Numbered from the stretch's first letter, positions 21,327-33,562 are shown. The stretch: DNA of 64,000 nucleotides from Gnetum montanum (GCA_015680685.1 MNCI01009176.1:1-64000), one strand, 5' to 3'. Notes: generated by a model not told the origin, from the sequence alone. Translations and numbers: made by a program.

Positions 21327-22228
21327 TGATAAGTCCTAATATCAGACATCTGTTATCAGACCCCTGTTATCAAACCCCTGATATCAGGTACAAGATATCA
21401 GGTTTGATGAGTCCCGATATTGAACCCCCGATATAGGACCCCTGATATTGAGCACCTGATATCGTGACCTAGATACGATATCATGGTTTCTGTGTAAGCC
21501 TATAAATACCACATTTAGGTGCATAGGAAGGGGAGAGTAAGTCAGTTAGTGTTAGAGTAGAGTATTTTTGTCATTTTTTAGTTCATCTCAACCCTTTCCC
21601 CAGTGCATGCCCGTAGTGTGATGATTGTAATTGTATGAAACCTTTATTCGAGTGTGACGTACTTGGACATGCACATGACCAATAATAAAGATTGAGATTA
21701 CTTCATCATTTCAGCATTCACTTAGTTTTAATTTCTTTAATTATTATTATTATTTATTATTTTCTTAATTAATATTTCTTTACCTTCCTTTATTATCCCT
21801 ATTATTAAACACGGAATGAGTACAACTTGGTAACCTACTACTTGGTAACCTAGTAGCGTACCTAGGACATGTGCTTGGTAATCCCAGTAGTAGTACACGA
21901 GGTCCAAGATGTGTATGGATGATTAAGGACGAATGTTGATCACAGTTAGGCTAGCTTAGATTCTCTTCTCTCATTCCGTCTTAGGTTAATCAAAGTTATT
22001 TTCCATTGCCTCTAGGAGTAGCACTAGCTTAGGACCACATCATACACCTCACTTTGGACTAAACCATATGTGATAAAGCAAATACTAGTCTAGGTGGGAA
22101 GATAACAAACTGTGATCAACGTGTAATTATCTAGATACCACAACTAGCCCATCTACAAAGTTCAACCAGATTGTGTGTGAATGCTCATATTCATATGGTT
22201 GAGTGTAGGGGTACCTCACCACTCATCA
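21327..22228 (+). repeat. 5' LTR of outer family X element
   Basis: 902 bases, TGATAAGTCC...ACTCATCA. U3 is a run of GATAT(C/T) words with CCCC spacers (21330-21480), followed by TATAAATA at 21501. It matches the LTR at 34988-35873. In a 186-base stretch of the body I hand-counted 15 differences, about 8%. Confidence 0.85.
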
Positions 22229-22250
22229 TTGGCATCGTTGCCAGGAATGG
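22229..22250 (+). promoter_or_regulatory. primer binding site, tRNA-Asp type
   Basis: TTGGCATCGTTGCCAGGAAT begins at the first base after the LTR. The copy at 25805 reads TTGGCGTCGTTGTTGGGGAT. The consensus is one or two changes from the complement of the plant tRNA-Asp 3' end (TGGCGCCGTTGCCGGGG), the primer used by Athila and Tat elements. Confidence 0.7.
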
Positions 22251-22362
22251 TGCTAGTTATTTAGATTAGTTACATCATACAAGATCACTGTAACAAAGTA
22301 TTCATGATATATCTCTTAGAAAAGAACTTAATTTCAAATAAGTCACACAAAAATTCACAACA

Positions 22363-24398
22363 ATGTCTCTCTCATAATACTATGATAACGCAACAACCAG
22401 TAAGGCAATTCATTGGAGAACCAAAAAATTATATGATGATGAAGACAAAGTTTGGAGTACTCAATCTAATGTAGAGGTCTCCTATGTATATAAACGAAGA
22501 CAACATCATCCCAGCTCACAAATTCATAACCTACCTAGTGATGATGAATCCCTACTAGCCACTAAGAGCCTAATGCATATACAAGAGGTTGTTCAAATAT
22601 CCTGTAGGCATCGTAAGGAAAGCCGTCTACCCAGGCTTAATTTATACAACTTTTTCAAGTTTTTAGGAGGCTATGATTTAGATCCGTAACATCATTTACA
22701 AGCCTTCCATGATGCTTGTTTATGGAACAATATTGATAATGGATGGAAAAACTTAAGCTCTTTCCTCTGACACTCATTGGTAAAGAAAAAGTATGGTATA
22801 GGCCTGTAAGACCAAAATCAATTCAACGTTGGCTAACAATGGTAGAAATCTTCAATGAAAAATATCAAACTTATGCGAGAGTGTCAGCCTTGAGGAGAAA
22901 AATCCAAGAGTGGAAACAAGGGCAACATGAACCCTTGGACATGGCCTTAGAAAGATACTATTCATTGTTAAACAATTTCCCAGGGCATGGATTCTTCGAG
23001 AAAAGGCTAATGTACCATATCATGGATGGGATTTGTAATGAAACAAGGGAGACCCTAGGGATGTATGCCTGAGGTCAAGTATACAAGCTACAAACCCACC
23101 AATTCTAGGAGCTTATTAAGCGAGTAGTAAAAGAAGAAGGAGAAATGGCTAAATGGGAGAATTTTGAAAGCTCTTAATAGGACCAAAATCTCAAATTAGA
23201 AAAGGTCCATGATCATGAAGAGGAGAAATCAACTCACCCCAAGGAGGTGGAATCATCTTTTCCAACACTACAATCACTAGATGAAATTGAGGCAAAGATC
23301 AATAAGATGACGGAATAGATACATGAAAAATGTGGAGAATATGCCAACACTATTAGAGGTAGAACCATGACGAACCAAGAAGCAAGACAGAACACCCTTA
23401 GAAAATTAGAAAGAAGGATTGAAGAGAATAAGAACTCAACTACTAATCATACATATCAATGTAGCATTTTCCTATATGATCACCCCAAAGATCAATGCCC
23501 AATCTTGTCACATTTACATGAGCATTGGGAAAGAATGTTACATTTAGAGTTCGTACAAAAATATTGTGTTCAATCACAGTGGCAAAAATCTCAGTCGTGG
23601 GGGAGGCCATCCCCAAACTAGTCACACCCTTCATATCATTCGAACCCAAGCACTTATCACGTTTAGCATCCTATTTCCCCAACTGGGTCAACATCCTCTC
23701 TCTCACCACATCATTATCATTCTCCTAAATACTATCAACCCATGTCCTCTTCCACAAGATCACCACCTCATGTTCCTTATACTTCTCCTTACTCTCAATA
23801 TTTGCATCCTTCCCCTCCTTTTACATTGCCACCAATAGTACCAGAAGGTTCTTCACCATACCATCAATCCACAAATGTTACTTGTGCTACTACTATCAAC
23901 CACAGTGCGAATCCTCCACAACATCGAAGGCATCCCTTCTTTAGACATGATCGTAGAAAGGGATAGCACAGTTCCGAGATCACTACATCCTCCCACTCAG
24001 CACAAGTTCAACACTGTGATGCATCTTTCTCCTCGAACCCAATGCCTCATGTTACCTTATCAAGGCCACCAATCAATACTCCAACAACCATGTGGCCCAA
24101 TGAATATAGCCATGTAGGGAGACATATCGATCTTTGCATATCATCTTATGGTCAAGGGTGCCATAGTGGGTCAACTCCATATCAATTAAACTCATCCACT
24201 AACTTGCCCCCCTATGTCAACTTTAATATAGTGTGTGCAGCCCAATTTGCGTACATTCCAATCACGACATCAAAAGACACCCAGTGGTTTGGATATGACT
24301 AGGTCCTAATATTTCTGAAATGCATGGATCCAACCTTTTCATCTATTAATTCTCGCAATGATCAAAATTTTAGTTATGGGGGATATCCCTCATTCTAA
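22363..24398 (+). pseudogene. gag: family X gag, outer copy
   Basis: ATG at 22363. The N-terminal part (LYDDEDKVWSTQ, LPRLNLYNFFKFLGGYDLDP) is followed by a frame change near 22743. The retrotransposon gag core follows: KLFPLTLIGKEKVWY, MVEIFNEKYQTYARV, EPLDMALERYYSLLNNFPGH, LMYHIMDGI. Next is a zinc-knuckle relic whose second Cys is Phe (CSIFLYDHPKDQC), then a long Pro/Ser/His-rich tail (SPPHVPYTSPYSQYLHPSPP) ending FSYGGYPSF. Full length would be about 660 residues, long for gag because of the tail. No protease motif follows. It would form the particle that packages element RNA. Confidence 0.75.
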
Positions 24399-24986
24399 CA
24401 AATAGAATTAATAAATGTTTTTCCTTTTCTTTAATTTTACAATTTTTTGTTTTCCAGTTTTTCATTTTTCAATTTTTTATTTTATCTTTTTATTGATTGG
24501 TTCATATTTTTATTTATTGTTTTATCTTTTTATCCTTTTATGGGCAATCTCATTTATGAATAAAACACCAATGTGACTCATTGGTTGAGGTGTTGTTCTA
24601 TGCTATCAAATCTCAGGTAACTAATTACTTGGATAGCGAGCCCATCACATTGACCCACCCATTCTATAAGAGGTTCTACTCTGGGTACGATGATATTCTT
24701 GTCATCATGAAAACTTAAAAGTAATTTTGTGCTAATTATGCCAGAGCAAAAAATGATGGACTAAGAGGGAATGGCCAGGGTGTGATCAAGGGGACTTGTG
24801 GATTCTCTTTGGTAACATTTGTAGGAGTTATCATGTAGCCTAGTTGTACTAAGATCCTTGTAGATCTAATGAAAAATGGGAGTAAGAGTAATAAAGGCAC
24901 TCAATAAAGAAACCCAATGTTATTCTAGGGGGTCCCACTAGAAAGACATGCACACATGCCTTAAGGTAGGTGGCTTCTCTGGATTA
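24399..24986 (+). other. family X noncoding block (first part), outer copy
   Basis: T-rich tract at 24414-24540, then blocks shared with 4600-5000 and 28020-28490: ATGAATAAAACACC, TCATTGGTTGAGGTG, GATCCTTGTAGATCTAATG, GGGGGTCCCACTAGAAAG. It ends at CTCTGGATTATGCAT, where the inner element is inserted. The block resumes at 33563-34401. Confidence 0.7.
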
Positions 24987-24991
24987 TGCAT

Positions 24992-25804
24992 TGATGAGTT
25001 TCCATTTAGTTAACTACGATATCGTGTATGTGATATTGCAGCCTGTCTCCTCATCTATAAATAAGAGGTAGACAATTCCAATAAGTAGATTTTTTTTAGT
25101 TTTAGTTTTTCAATTCTAAGTTTTAAGTGTGTTAGTTTTTAGTAATTCTTTCTCTCAACCCTTTCCTCCCACTGCATGCCCGCAGCATGGTGATTGTAAT
25201 TGTACAAAACCTTTATTCGAGTGTGACGTACTTGGACACGCACATGATCGGAAATAAAGATCGAGATTACTTCATCATTGCAGCATTCACTTATCTTAAT
25301 TATTTATTTAACTATTATTTACTACTTTCTTAGTTAATATCTCTTCACCCTAAACTTTTGTTAAACGTGGAATGAGTACGACTTGATTACGAGCATTTAA
25401 GTGTGACTACTTGGTAACCCAATAGTGTACCTAGGATGTGCACTTGGTAATCCTAGTGGTAGTCGTGCATGAAGTCCAAGATGTGTATAGATGATCGAGG
25501 AACAGATGATCATCGCACTTATGCTAGCTTAGATTCTCTCTCATCCTCTCTATCTTAGCTTAGTTAATATCATTTTCCATTATGCTTTGGAGTAGCAATT
25601 AGTATAGGAACACATCATACACCTCATTTTGGACTAAACCATACGTGACAAAGTTAACACTAGTACAGATGGGAAGATAGCGAATTGTGAGCTAAGGATA
25701 ACTGTCTTGATACCACACCTAGCCCATCTACGGAGTTCGACCGGATCATGCGTGAAATGCTCGTATTCGTATGGTTGAGTGTAGGGGTACCTCGGCACTC
25801 ATCA
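24992..25804 (+). repeat. 5' LTR of inner family X element
   Basis: 813 bases, TGATGAGTTT...GCACTCATCA. A GATATCGTGTATGTGAT word in U3 (25018-25034) recurs almost unchanged in the internal block at 29332-29348. TATAAATA at 25056. In a 152-base stretch it differs from the 3' LTR at 12 places by my count, about 8%. Confidence 0.88.
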
Positions 25805-25826
25805 TTGGCGTCGTTGTTGGGGATGG
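25805..25826 (+). promoter_or_regulatory. primer binding site, tRNA-Asp type
   Basis: TTGGCGTCGTTGTTGGGGAT directly after the LTR. It is complementary to the 3' end of plant tRNA-Asp apart from a few transitions. Confidence 0.7.
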
Positions 25827-25945
25827 TGCTAGTTATCTAGATTAGTTATATCATACAAGGTCGCTGTATAGGAATTAACGATATATCTTTTAGGAAGAAA
25901 TAATTATAAAAAGTCACATATAAATTTACACACAATTGCACAACC

Positions 25946-27930
25946 ATGGCTCTCCTACAAGACTATAACAATGCCACATCTAGTGGGGAAATTCATTGGA
26001 TAACCAACGAATTATATGACAATGAAGATTGGAGTACGTAACCTGAGGTGGTGGTTTCCTATAAAAATAAATGAAAGCAATGTCATCCTAACACACGAAA
26101 GTATAACTTACTCGATGACAATGAACCCCCACTGGCCACTACAAGCCTAACGCAAATACAAGAGTTTGTTTGAATCTCCTATAGGAATCTTAAAGAGAGC
26201 CATCTACCCAGGCTCGATTAAAAAACTTCCCTAATTTCTTAGGAGGCTATGAATTAGATCCACATCAACATTTACAAGCCTTCTATAATGCTTGCGCATG
26301 GAACAACATTGATAACAGATGGCAAAAACTCAAGCTCTTTCCAATGACACTCGTTGGCCAAGCAAAAGTATGGTATAGATCATTAAAACCAAATTAAATA
26401 TGACATTGGCCAACAATGGTAGAACTCTTTAATAAAAGATATCAAACCTATGCAGGAGTGTTAGCCTTGAGGAAACAAATCCAAGAGTGGAAACAAGCAC
26501 AACATGAATCCTTGGACATGGCCTTAGAAAGATATTATGCACTGTTAAACAACTATCCAGGCCATGAGTTCTCCGAAGAGAGGCTCATGTACCATATCAT
26601 TGATGGGCTTCGTGATGCAACAAAAGAAACCCTAGGGATGTATGCCCAAGGTCAACTATACGAACTACAAACCCATCAAGTCCAAGAGCTTATTAAGTGG
26701 GTAGCAAAAGAGGAAGGAGAAACGATTAGATGGGAGAGTGTTGAAAAACATCAACGGGACAAAAATCTCAACTTAACAAAGGTCCATAATCATCAAAAGG
26801 AGAAATCAACCCATCTCAAGGTGGAAGAACCATCTTTGCTAGTACAACAATCATTAAAGGAAGTCGAGGAAAAGATTAATAAGATGTTGGAATGGATGTA
26901 TAAAAAGTGTGGAGAATATATTGATATTATTGGAGATAGAGTTTTGAGAACCCGAGAAGTAGGACAAAATATCATTAGACATTCTAAAAGAAGGAATGAA
27001 GAAGATAAGAGCTCAACTACCGATCATACATATGAATGCAACATTTGCCTGTACGATCACCCTAAGGGCTAGTACCCAATCCTGTTACATTTATATGAGC
27101 ATTGGGAAAGCACGTTACATCCTGAGTTCATACAAAGATACTATGTTCAATCATAGTGGCAGCAATCCCAGTCGTGGGGGCAGCCACCCCTAAACTGGAG
27201 ACACCCTTCATATCATCCAAATCCAAATCCTTATCTAGTCTAATACCTTGTTTTTCCAATTGGGCCAACATACTCTATCTCACCGCATTATCATTCTCCT
27301 CAATACTATGATCCTAGGTCCGCAACACAACCACCAACTTATGCACCTTACACTTCTCCTAATTTTCAACATTCTCATCCTTTCCCTCCTTCTACATTGC
27401 CACCAACTGTTCCTAAGGTGTTTGCACCATAGCAAAAACCCCTGAACATTACTTGTGCTACTATTGCCAACAGCAGTGAGAGACCTTAGCAACATCGAAG
27501 GCATTCCTTCTTTAGAAGTGACCCTAGGAAGGGACAACACAATTCCAAGGCCACTGCATCCTCCAACTTAGCACAAGTCCAAAAATGTGGTGCATCCTTC
27601 TCTTCGAACATGGTACCTCATGTAACTCCATCAGGGCTACCAACTAACACTACAATGACCATATGGCCCAATGAATACAGCCATGGAAGGTGACATCCTG
27701 ATCCTTGCATACCATCTTATGGTCTCAATTATCATAGTGGGTCAACTCGTTATCCAAAACCCACATCTCATAAATTGCCCCACTATGCTTATTATAATCA
27801 AGTGTGTGAACCCCAATGGGGTAAGTACGAGCAAGTTCCGATATTTCCAACGTGCAAGGATCCTCATCTTTCAACTATTAATCCTCACCATACTCAAATG
27901 TTTAGTTATGGGGGATACCCCCCATTCTAA
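25946..27930 (+). pseudogene. gag: family X gag, inner copy
   Basis: ATG at 25946 (MALLQDYNNATSSGEIHW). After frame changes the core is open for 218 codons at 26416-27072: MVELFNKRYQTYAGVLALR, ESLDMALERYYALLNNYPGH, ERLMYHIIDGLRDATKETLG, then a charged helix and a zinc knuckle start CNICLYDHPKG. Its last Cys is Tyr here but Cys in the outer copy, giving a CX2CX3HX4C pattern as in Athila-type gag. The Pro-rich tail is shifted out of frame but can be followed to FSYGGYPPF at 27928. The core matches the retrotransposon gag family. Compared with the outer copy it keeps a longer continuous core. Confidence 0.78.
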
Positions 27931-29324
27931 TAACAAGCAGGATTAATAACTACTTTTCATTTTCTTTAATTTTACAAATTTTTATTTTCTAGTTTTTCAA
28001 TTTTTAATTTTCTTGTTTTATCTTTTTGTCTTTTTGTAAGTAATCTCATTTATGAATAAAATACTCACGTGGCTCATTGGTTGAGGTGTGTTCTATGTTA
28101 TTGAGTCTCGAGGGATCAATTATTTGGACAGTGAGCCCATTACACCCACTCATCCATTCTACAAATAAGAGGTTTTTTTCGAGGGTACAGTGATATTCTT
28201 GACATTCTTAAAACTTAAAATTAATTTTTTGTTCATTGTACCCAGAATGAAGAAGGATGGACCAAGAGGGAATGATTAGGGTGTGACATCAAGGAGACTT
28301 GGGGATTCTCTTTGGTGACATCTGTGAGGGTTATCATGAAACATGGTTGTACTAAGATCCTTGTAGATCTAATGCAAAATGGGAGTAAGAGTAATCAAAA
28401 GGCACTCAAAAATCCAATGTTTTTTTAGGGGGTCCCACTGGAAAGACATGCACCCATGCCTAAAGGTTGGCGGCTTCTCTGGATTCAGCAATCAAAAAAA
28501 AAAAAAAAAAAGAGAAGAAAGAAGAAAAGAAAAAGAAAAGAAAAGCAGAAAAAGAAAGTGCCACAAAGCAAAAATCACTCCTCCCTTGAATAAAATGCCA
28601 AGCGATTATATGCCTTGTTGTTATGGTACTCTCATAGTTGCTCATCATGGGATGAAACAATGTGATGTCACTGATTAGAGGAATGGACTTGGTCCTGATC
28701 TTGGAACGACGCGTTAATGACATGTTAATCATGCTTTACACGTAGGATTCGTTGTGCCCTGGGTCAGTTACCTCATGTCCCAATCTCTACAATCCCTTCT
28801 ATATTCCATCTCATCTTGCTATTCATATAATTGTAGCTTGTGTCTCGTATAACATAGAATTCTTACCTCATTCTGGTGATATTTACATGTGTGTGTTTTG
28901 TGGAACCAGTGTGGATTACATTTAACCCTTTGAGTGGCCATGGACACTTTTAAGTGTGGTTACGCAAGGGAATTATAGGTTGGAGCTTGCTTTGGGGAGG
29001 ACCCACTTGCTTAGTTTTTGTAATTTGCACTCATGACCTACCTTCCACACATCATTTATTACTGTTAGCATATTGCCGATGATTTTCCTTCCCTTATTAC
29101 TATCCCTTTGATTCAACATTCCTATGAACCATCACATAGCCTTTTTCTCTACCATTCGAGGTCCTTATTAATTAATTCCACCCACATACCATTATTCGTG
29201 CCTTCAAAACTACCTAAATTACCCTAACTCCTTTAACACGTGCCCACATGTCCTTAGTTTCCATTTTTGATTCCAGAAAAACCTTCAAAATTTTGTATTT
29301 TTTCCCTTGGCCTAAACATGACTA
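27931..29324 (+). other. family X noncoding block, inner copy
   Basis: T-rich tract (27945-28040), then the conserved block with CTCATTGGTTGAGGTG, GATCCTTGTAGATCTAATG, GGGGGTCCCACTGGAAAG, an A-run with AGAAAGAAG (28494-28545), CCTCATGTCCCAATCTCTAC and GGGGAGGACCCACTTGC. It is shared with 4433-5800 and 33563-34400, so it is under family-wide descent, but it has no open frame. The likely roles are untranslated leader, packaging or spacer. Confidence 0.6.
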
Positions 29325-29880
29325 GAGCCATGATATCGTGTACGTGATGTATTGTACGTGATATCGTGTCCCATCCAACTATAAAAAGGTGACCCCCTAC
29401 AGCACTTAACATCATTTTCCACAATTTACGTGGGGGAGTTTTTCAAATTTTTCTCTACAACTTGCGATTGTGAGACCCTTGTTTTTCTACCTATATCTCG
29501 CTCGCCGGTACTTCGATTTTTATTCCATCTAAACTTGCTTGAACCCGGAGTGTTCAACTTAGTCATGGGGGAGGGACACATGTCGAATAACGCATAACTT
29601 TTTTGGAATTTTTCATCACCAAAAGGACATTATCAAGGATAATTAGTTGTAAAATTAAGAATAAAATGTGTCAAAAACAATTTCATCCCCTTAGCTATAC
29701 CATAAAATTAAATTTGGAAACCACCTAAGCAAAGAAGACTCAACATTATAATCTTTTAGGGACATGATTCTTCCAATAATTAAAATCACATGGAATTAAA
29801 TTAATTAATTATGGCCAACAGTAAGGTATAACCTAACTTTGATAAAAACCTTACTAACGATTGACCCCGTGTGATTGCAG
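29325..29880 (+). promoter_or_regulatory. internal U3-like promoter, leader and intron before ORF2
   Basis: GATATCGTGTACGTGAT at 29332-29348 and a second GTACGTGATATCGTG copy precede TATAAAAA (29380-29387). The first word is the same as in the LTR U3 at 25018. A donor-like CCG|GTACTT lies at 29517/29518. The acceptor CCGTGTGATTGCAG ends at 29880, one base before the ORF2 ATG. Together with 5811-6350 this gives two independent copies of the same arrangement. Confidence 0.45.
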
Positions 29881-32516
29881 ATGGCCCTGAAATGCAGACA
29901 ACAAGAAGCTCTTGCTCAAGGTGTGATTAAACGACCTAGGAGAGGTGAAGAACTAGACAATGATTTAGCATTCATCAAGAGGACCCTCCTACCATACAAT
30001 TCGAGTAGGCAGAAGGAGGAGCTGTTGCAGCACCTGAATAGGGACAACATCTCACATTGCCCTAGGATTGTGTTCAGGTTATCCACAAAGGGTCCACATT
30101 CACTACGGTGATTGTGGAATTAAATTTTGAATCCTTCATAGAGTTTACTCCTGAGACTATTAGGGACCATGTCACAGGGTGTCCCTTATGGCCTATCCTC
30201 TTTGAAAGTGGTGCTTGGTACCTAGGGGAAATGTACCAATTTTGGCACAATAGAGAACAAGGTACCACCATTAACATTTATGGTGTGACAGTCAATTTCT
30301 CCATGTAGACCATTTTAGAAGTATTAAACCTTCCAAATATAGGGCCCAAGGTTGGGGCATATGGTAGGGATAAGACATTTGGAGAGTTGACGATGGAAGA
30401 GAGGATCTATTTCAAAATTGGAATGTATCACCTCTTTCCCATAAAGGGCCTGAAAAGGATTTCAACATATGCGACAAGAGGTTGTGCAGTGTTGATGGGG
30501 AAGGTTAATGCTAACCTACCTCATCTATACCTTACAGAGATCTTGAGGTGGTTCGAGGAACGGAAGACAGGGAAGATGGCGTTGCCCTTCCCTTGCCTTA
30601 TTAGGAAGCTATGTTGACATGTTGGTATCAGGGGATACAATAAGGATGTCCTATGAAAAGCCCAAAATGCTTCATATGCTGAACTGTTAAAGCCACCAGT
30701 CGCAAGGAAAATCACTAGTGAGACACTGGGACTAGAACAAGAACAAGAATAGATGGCTGGACCAACTGCAACTCAATTTGCAGGACCCAGCCAACAACAA
30801 GAAGTAGGGCCTAGCACAGACTAGGATCAACCATCGCCGCTACAAGATTATAGACCGTTGATGAGCCACCTCAGGGCCATCGCTAAGATGGTCAGTTGGG
30901 GAAGTCGTGATGATGCAAATCTCTTCCGCATCATTGATGATGCCATACAGCCCACAGTTTCTTTGGATCATACAAGGGGTGAGGTGTCCATCCATATAGG
31001 AGGAGGGGAGACTATTTGGTCACAACAGATCTCGGGAAATGTTGCATCTTTCCAGGTGCAATTAGAAATTGGTAAAGGAGCCACAGTGGTGGTCATGCAA
31101 CACCAGGATGTGGTGGGAGCCACAGAAGTCATCATAGACCACATTAAGAAATTTTTCAATGTACCTATTATACCATCGGTAGATCTCATGGGAGCACAGG
31201 ATGCTCAAATTTTAGCCGAAACCTTAATGACTCCTGCAGAACATGAGGATGCGCTTGATCAATTGCTACAAATAGGACAAGTAATGACGTCCCTGTTTGA
31301 CATCCCTCAAGATGTTACAACAATTCAATTAGATCTCATTTCCACTAAGGGGAAGCTAGTCCTAACAGAAGTAAGGGCTAAGCATGTTGAAGCATAGGTG
31401 CAAAAATTGCAAGAAAAGCTTGTGGCCCTACAAGTAGCACAGTGGGACCCTTTGCAATTTGTTCCTGCAGACCAGCTGGAAAATTTCAAAATTGAGAAAC
31501 TAACCAAACTACTAACAGAGAATAAGAAGGTGGCAGAAGAAAAATAGAAGGCCGTTTGGGATGCCTCTGTAGCACAAGCACAAACTCATGTGCATATCAA
31601 GGAACTCAAAGCCTTACAGGTGGAAAACAAGTAGCTTGTTGTTGACAACCTTCATTCGACCTTTGTGGAAAAGAAAAAGAATGTTCTTGAAGAACATTTC
31701 CATCAGTTGCAAGAACAGTTCATCTGGGTCAACTAAAACATGAGACGTTTAGCCAGGGAGAATCGAACCCTCTCAATGGAGGAGGTACGTACAATCCGTC
31801 AAAAGATAGCTATCGAAATAAGCGCATGGCAAAATGAGGCTAAACGACATGAAAAGCTAAAGGAGAAATTTTGGGACCAGGTGGGGATGTACAAACAGAT
31901 CCTTGAAAAGGAGATCCATATGGCCAAGGCCCACATCAACGTTATTAGTGCTCAACACACTAACTAGTGGTCCATATTGGACACATATGCATTGGTTCAC
32001 TAGGCTGAAGTTAAGAACTGAGACCTATAGATCTAAGATCTTACAGAATACATGGAGTTGGCAAACCTGCAGTATGGAAACCTTGCCATGTTAATAGCAG
32101 GGTGCTCGAGAACAGAGCTCAAGAAAGAGGTAGCTACCACCTACATCAAATATGAAACAGAATTTTTAGAATGCAAGAAGATATTGCAAAAACTGGAGAT
32201 TGTAAATTCTGAACCCAAGGTGGTGAAGGCAATCCACCAAGGACAAAAAGATGTTGCAACAGATTTGGCTCAATGGCTTGCAGATTTTCAAGAGTACAGA
32301 GATAAAGCCAGAGCCTATGAGGGAACAACAAGTATTTGTAGCCTGGTATGTCAAGGAAAATCAAATGTTTCCACAACTACCCTACCCATGGGAAGTGCCG
32401 ACTCCATCAAACATTGGAACATTAGCATGGACGACACAGGATCTCTAGACCAAAGAGGAGAAACTATAGGCCATACTTCAATGCCATTAATCCCCAAGAC
32501 CTGGAGTACAAGATAA
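29881..32516 (+). pseudogene. family X ORF2: plant-mobile-like domain plus coiled coil
   Basis: ATG 29881 (MALKCRQQEALAQGVIKRP). The first ~75 codons are in one frame; from about 30108 to 32516 a second frame runs ~800 codons with about a dozen stops. Domain 1 (30108-30620): LNFESFIEFTPETIRDH, YQFWHNREQGTT, LTMEERIYFKIGMYHLF, TRGCAVLMGKVNANLPHLYL, LPFPCLIRKLC. The last motif is like 'FPSLIT.LC..AGV' of the putative plant transposon protein family. Domain 2 (30858-31390), unrecognised: AIAKMVSWGSRDDANLFR, FDIPQDVTTIQLDLIS. Domain 3: long coiled coil (31400-32300). A final VFVAWYVKENQMFPQLPYPW lies in another frame (32313-32372) and is conserved at 34606. No enzyme motif is seen. Most stops are TAG/TAA at Gln or Trp positions. 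Confidence 0.6.
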
Positions 32517-32743
32517 GGGGAAAGCACCTATGGAGGAGCCACCACCATTAGGAACTACATGAGTTCCACCAATTATGTAGCTATACCACATTCTTTGTAT
32601 TGTGTCTCAATTTATTTTAAATCCACACTACAACATAAACCCATTTTCACCATCCAATAATCCCGTACCTATCCATTGTGTAAATCAATGGAGCTTGTTC
32701 TCACTATAACTCGAGGATGAGTTTTCATTCAATCGTGGGGGTA
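32517..32743 (+). other. 3' untranslated part and polypurine tract
   Basis: Conserved with 34800-34987 (ATGGAGGAGCCACCACC, TCGAGGATGAGTTTTCATT). It ends in GTGGGGGTA (32735-32743), the polypurine tract abutting the 3' LTR. Confidence 0.65.
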
Positions 32744-33562
32744 TGATGAGTCGTCATTTAGTTAACCACAATATGCGATATCACATACATGATATCACAA
32801 CCTATATCCTCATCTATAAATAAGAGGTAGAAATTTCCGATAAGAATTTTTTTTGAGTTTTAGTTTTTTAGTTCTAAGTTTTAAGTGTGTTAGTTTTTAG
32901 TAATTCTTTCTCTCAACCCTTTCCTCCCACTGCATGCCTGCAGTGTGGTGATTGTAATAGTATAGAACCTTTATTTGAGTGTGACGTACTTGGACATGCA
33001 CATGACTGGAAATAAAGTTCAAGATTACTTCATCATTGCAGCATTCACTTAGCTTAACTATTTATTTAATTGTTATTTACCACTTTCTTAGGTAATATCT
33101 CTTCACCCTAAACTCTTGTTAAATGTGAAATGAGTATGACTTGATTACGAGCATTTAAGTGTGACTACTTGGTAACCCAGTAGTGTACCTAGGATCTGTG
33201 CTTGGTAATCCCAGTGGTAGTTGTGCATGAAGTCTAAGATGTGTATGGATGATCAAGGAATAGATTCTCATCGCACTTAGGCTAGCTTAGATTCTCTCTC
33301 ACCCTCTCTCTCTTAGCTTAGTTAATATCATTTTCCATTACACCCAGGAGTAGAAATTTGTATAGGAACACATCATACATCTCATTCTGGACTAAACCAT
33401 ACGTGACAAAGTTAACACTAGTCTAGATGGGAAGATAGCGAATTGTGACCTAAGGAGAATCATCTTGATACCACAACTAGCCCGTCTGTAGAGTTCGACC
33501 GAATCACATGTGAAACACTCATATTCGTATGGTTGAGTGTAGGGGTACCTCACCACTTATCA
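32744..33562 (+). repeat. 3' LTR of inner family X element
   Basis: 819 bases, TGATGAGTCG...CCACTTATCA. TATA box TATAAATA near 32814. Same body as 24992-25804. The U3 words differ most (ATATGCGATATCACATACATG in place of ATATCGTGTATGTG). Confidence 0.88.

Larger units (their letters stand above)
24992..33562 (+). mobile_element. family X element, inner copy (8.6 kb, most complete)
   Basis: 5' LTR 24992-25804 and 3' LTR 32744-33562, flanked by TGCAT on both sides (24987-24991 and 33563-33567). The empty-site sequence is confirmed by paralogues: CTCTGGATTCAGYA-TCAAAA at 4997 and 28478 is continuous where this copy is interrupted. Order: LTR, primer site, gag (25946-27930), noncoding block, U3-like promoter block (29325-29517), possible intron, ORF2 (29881-32516), polypurine tract, LTR. 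There is no pol. It is the reference copy for the family in this window. Confidence 0.88.

Noticed and set aside
23443-24302. Several overlapping ORFs on both strands in the gag tail
   Set aside because: They are shadows of the Pro/Ser-rich gag tail; only the frame ending in FSYGGYPSF is shared by both copies.
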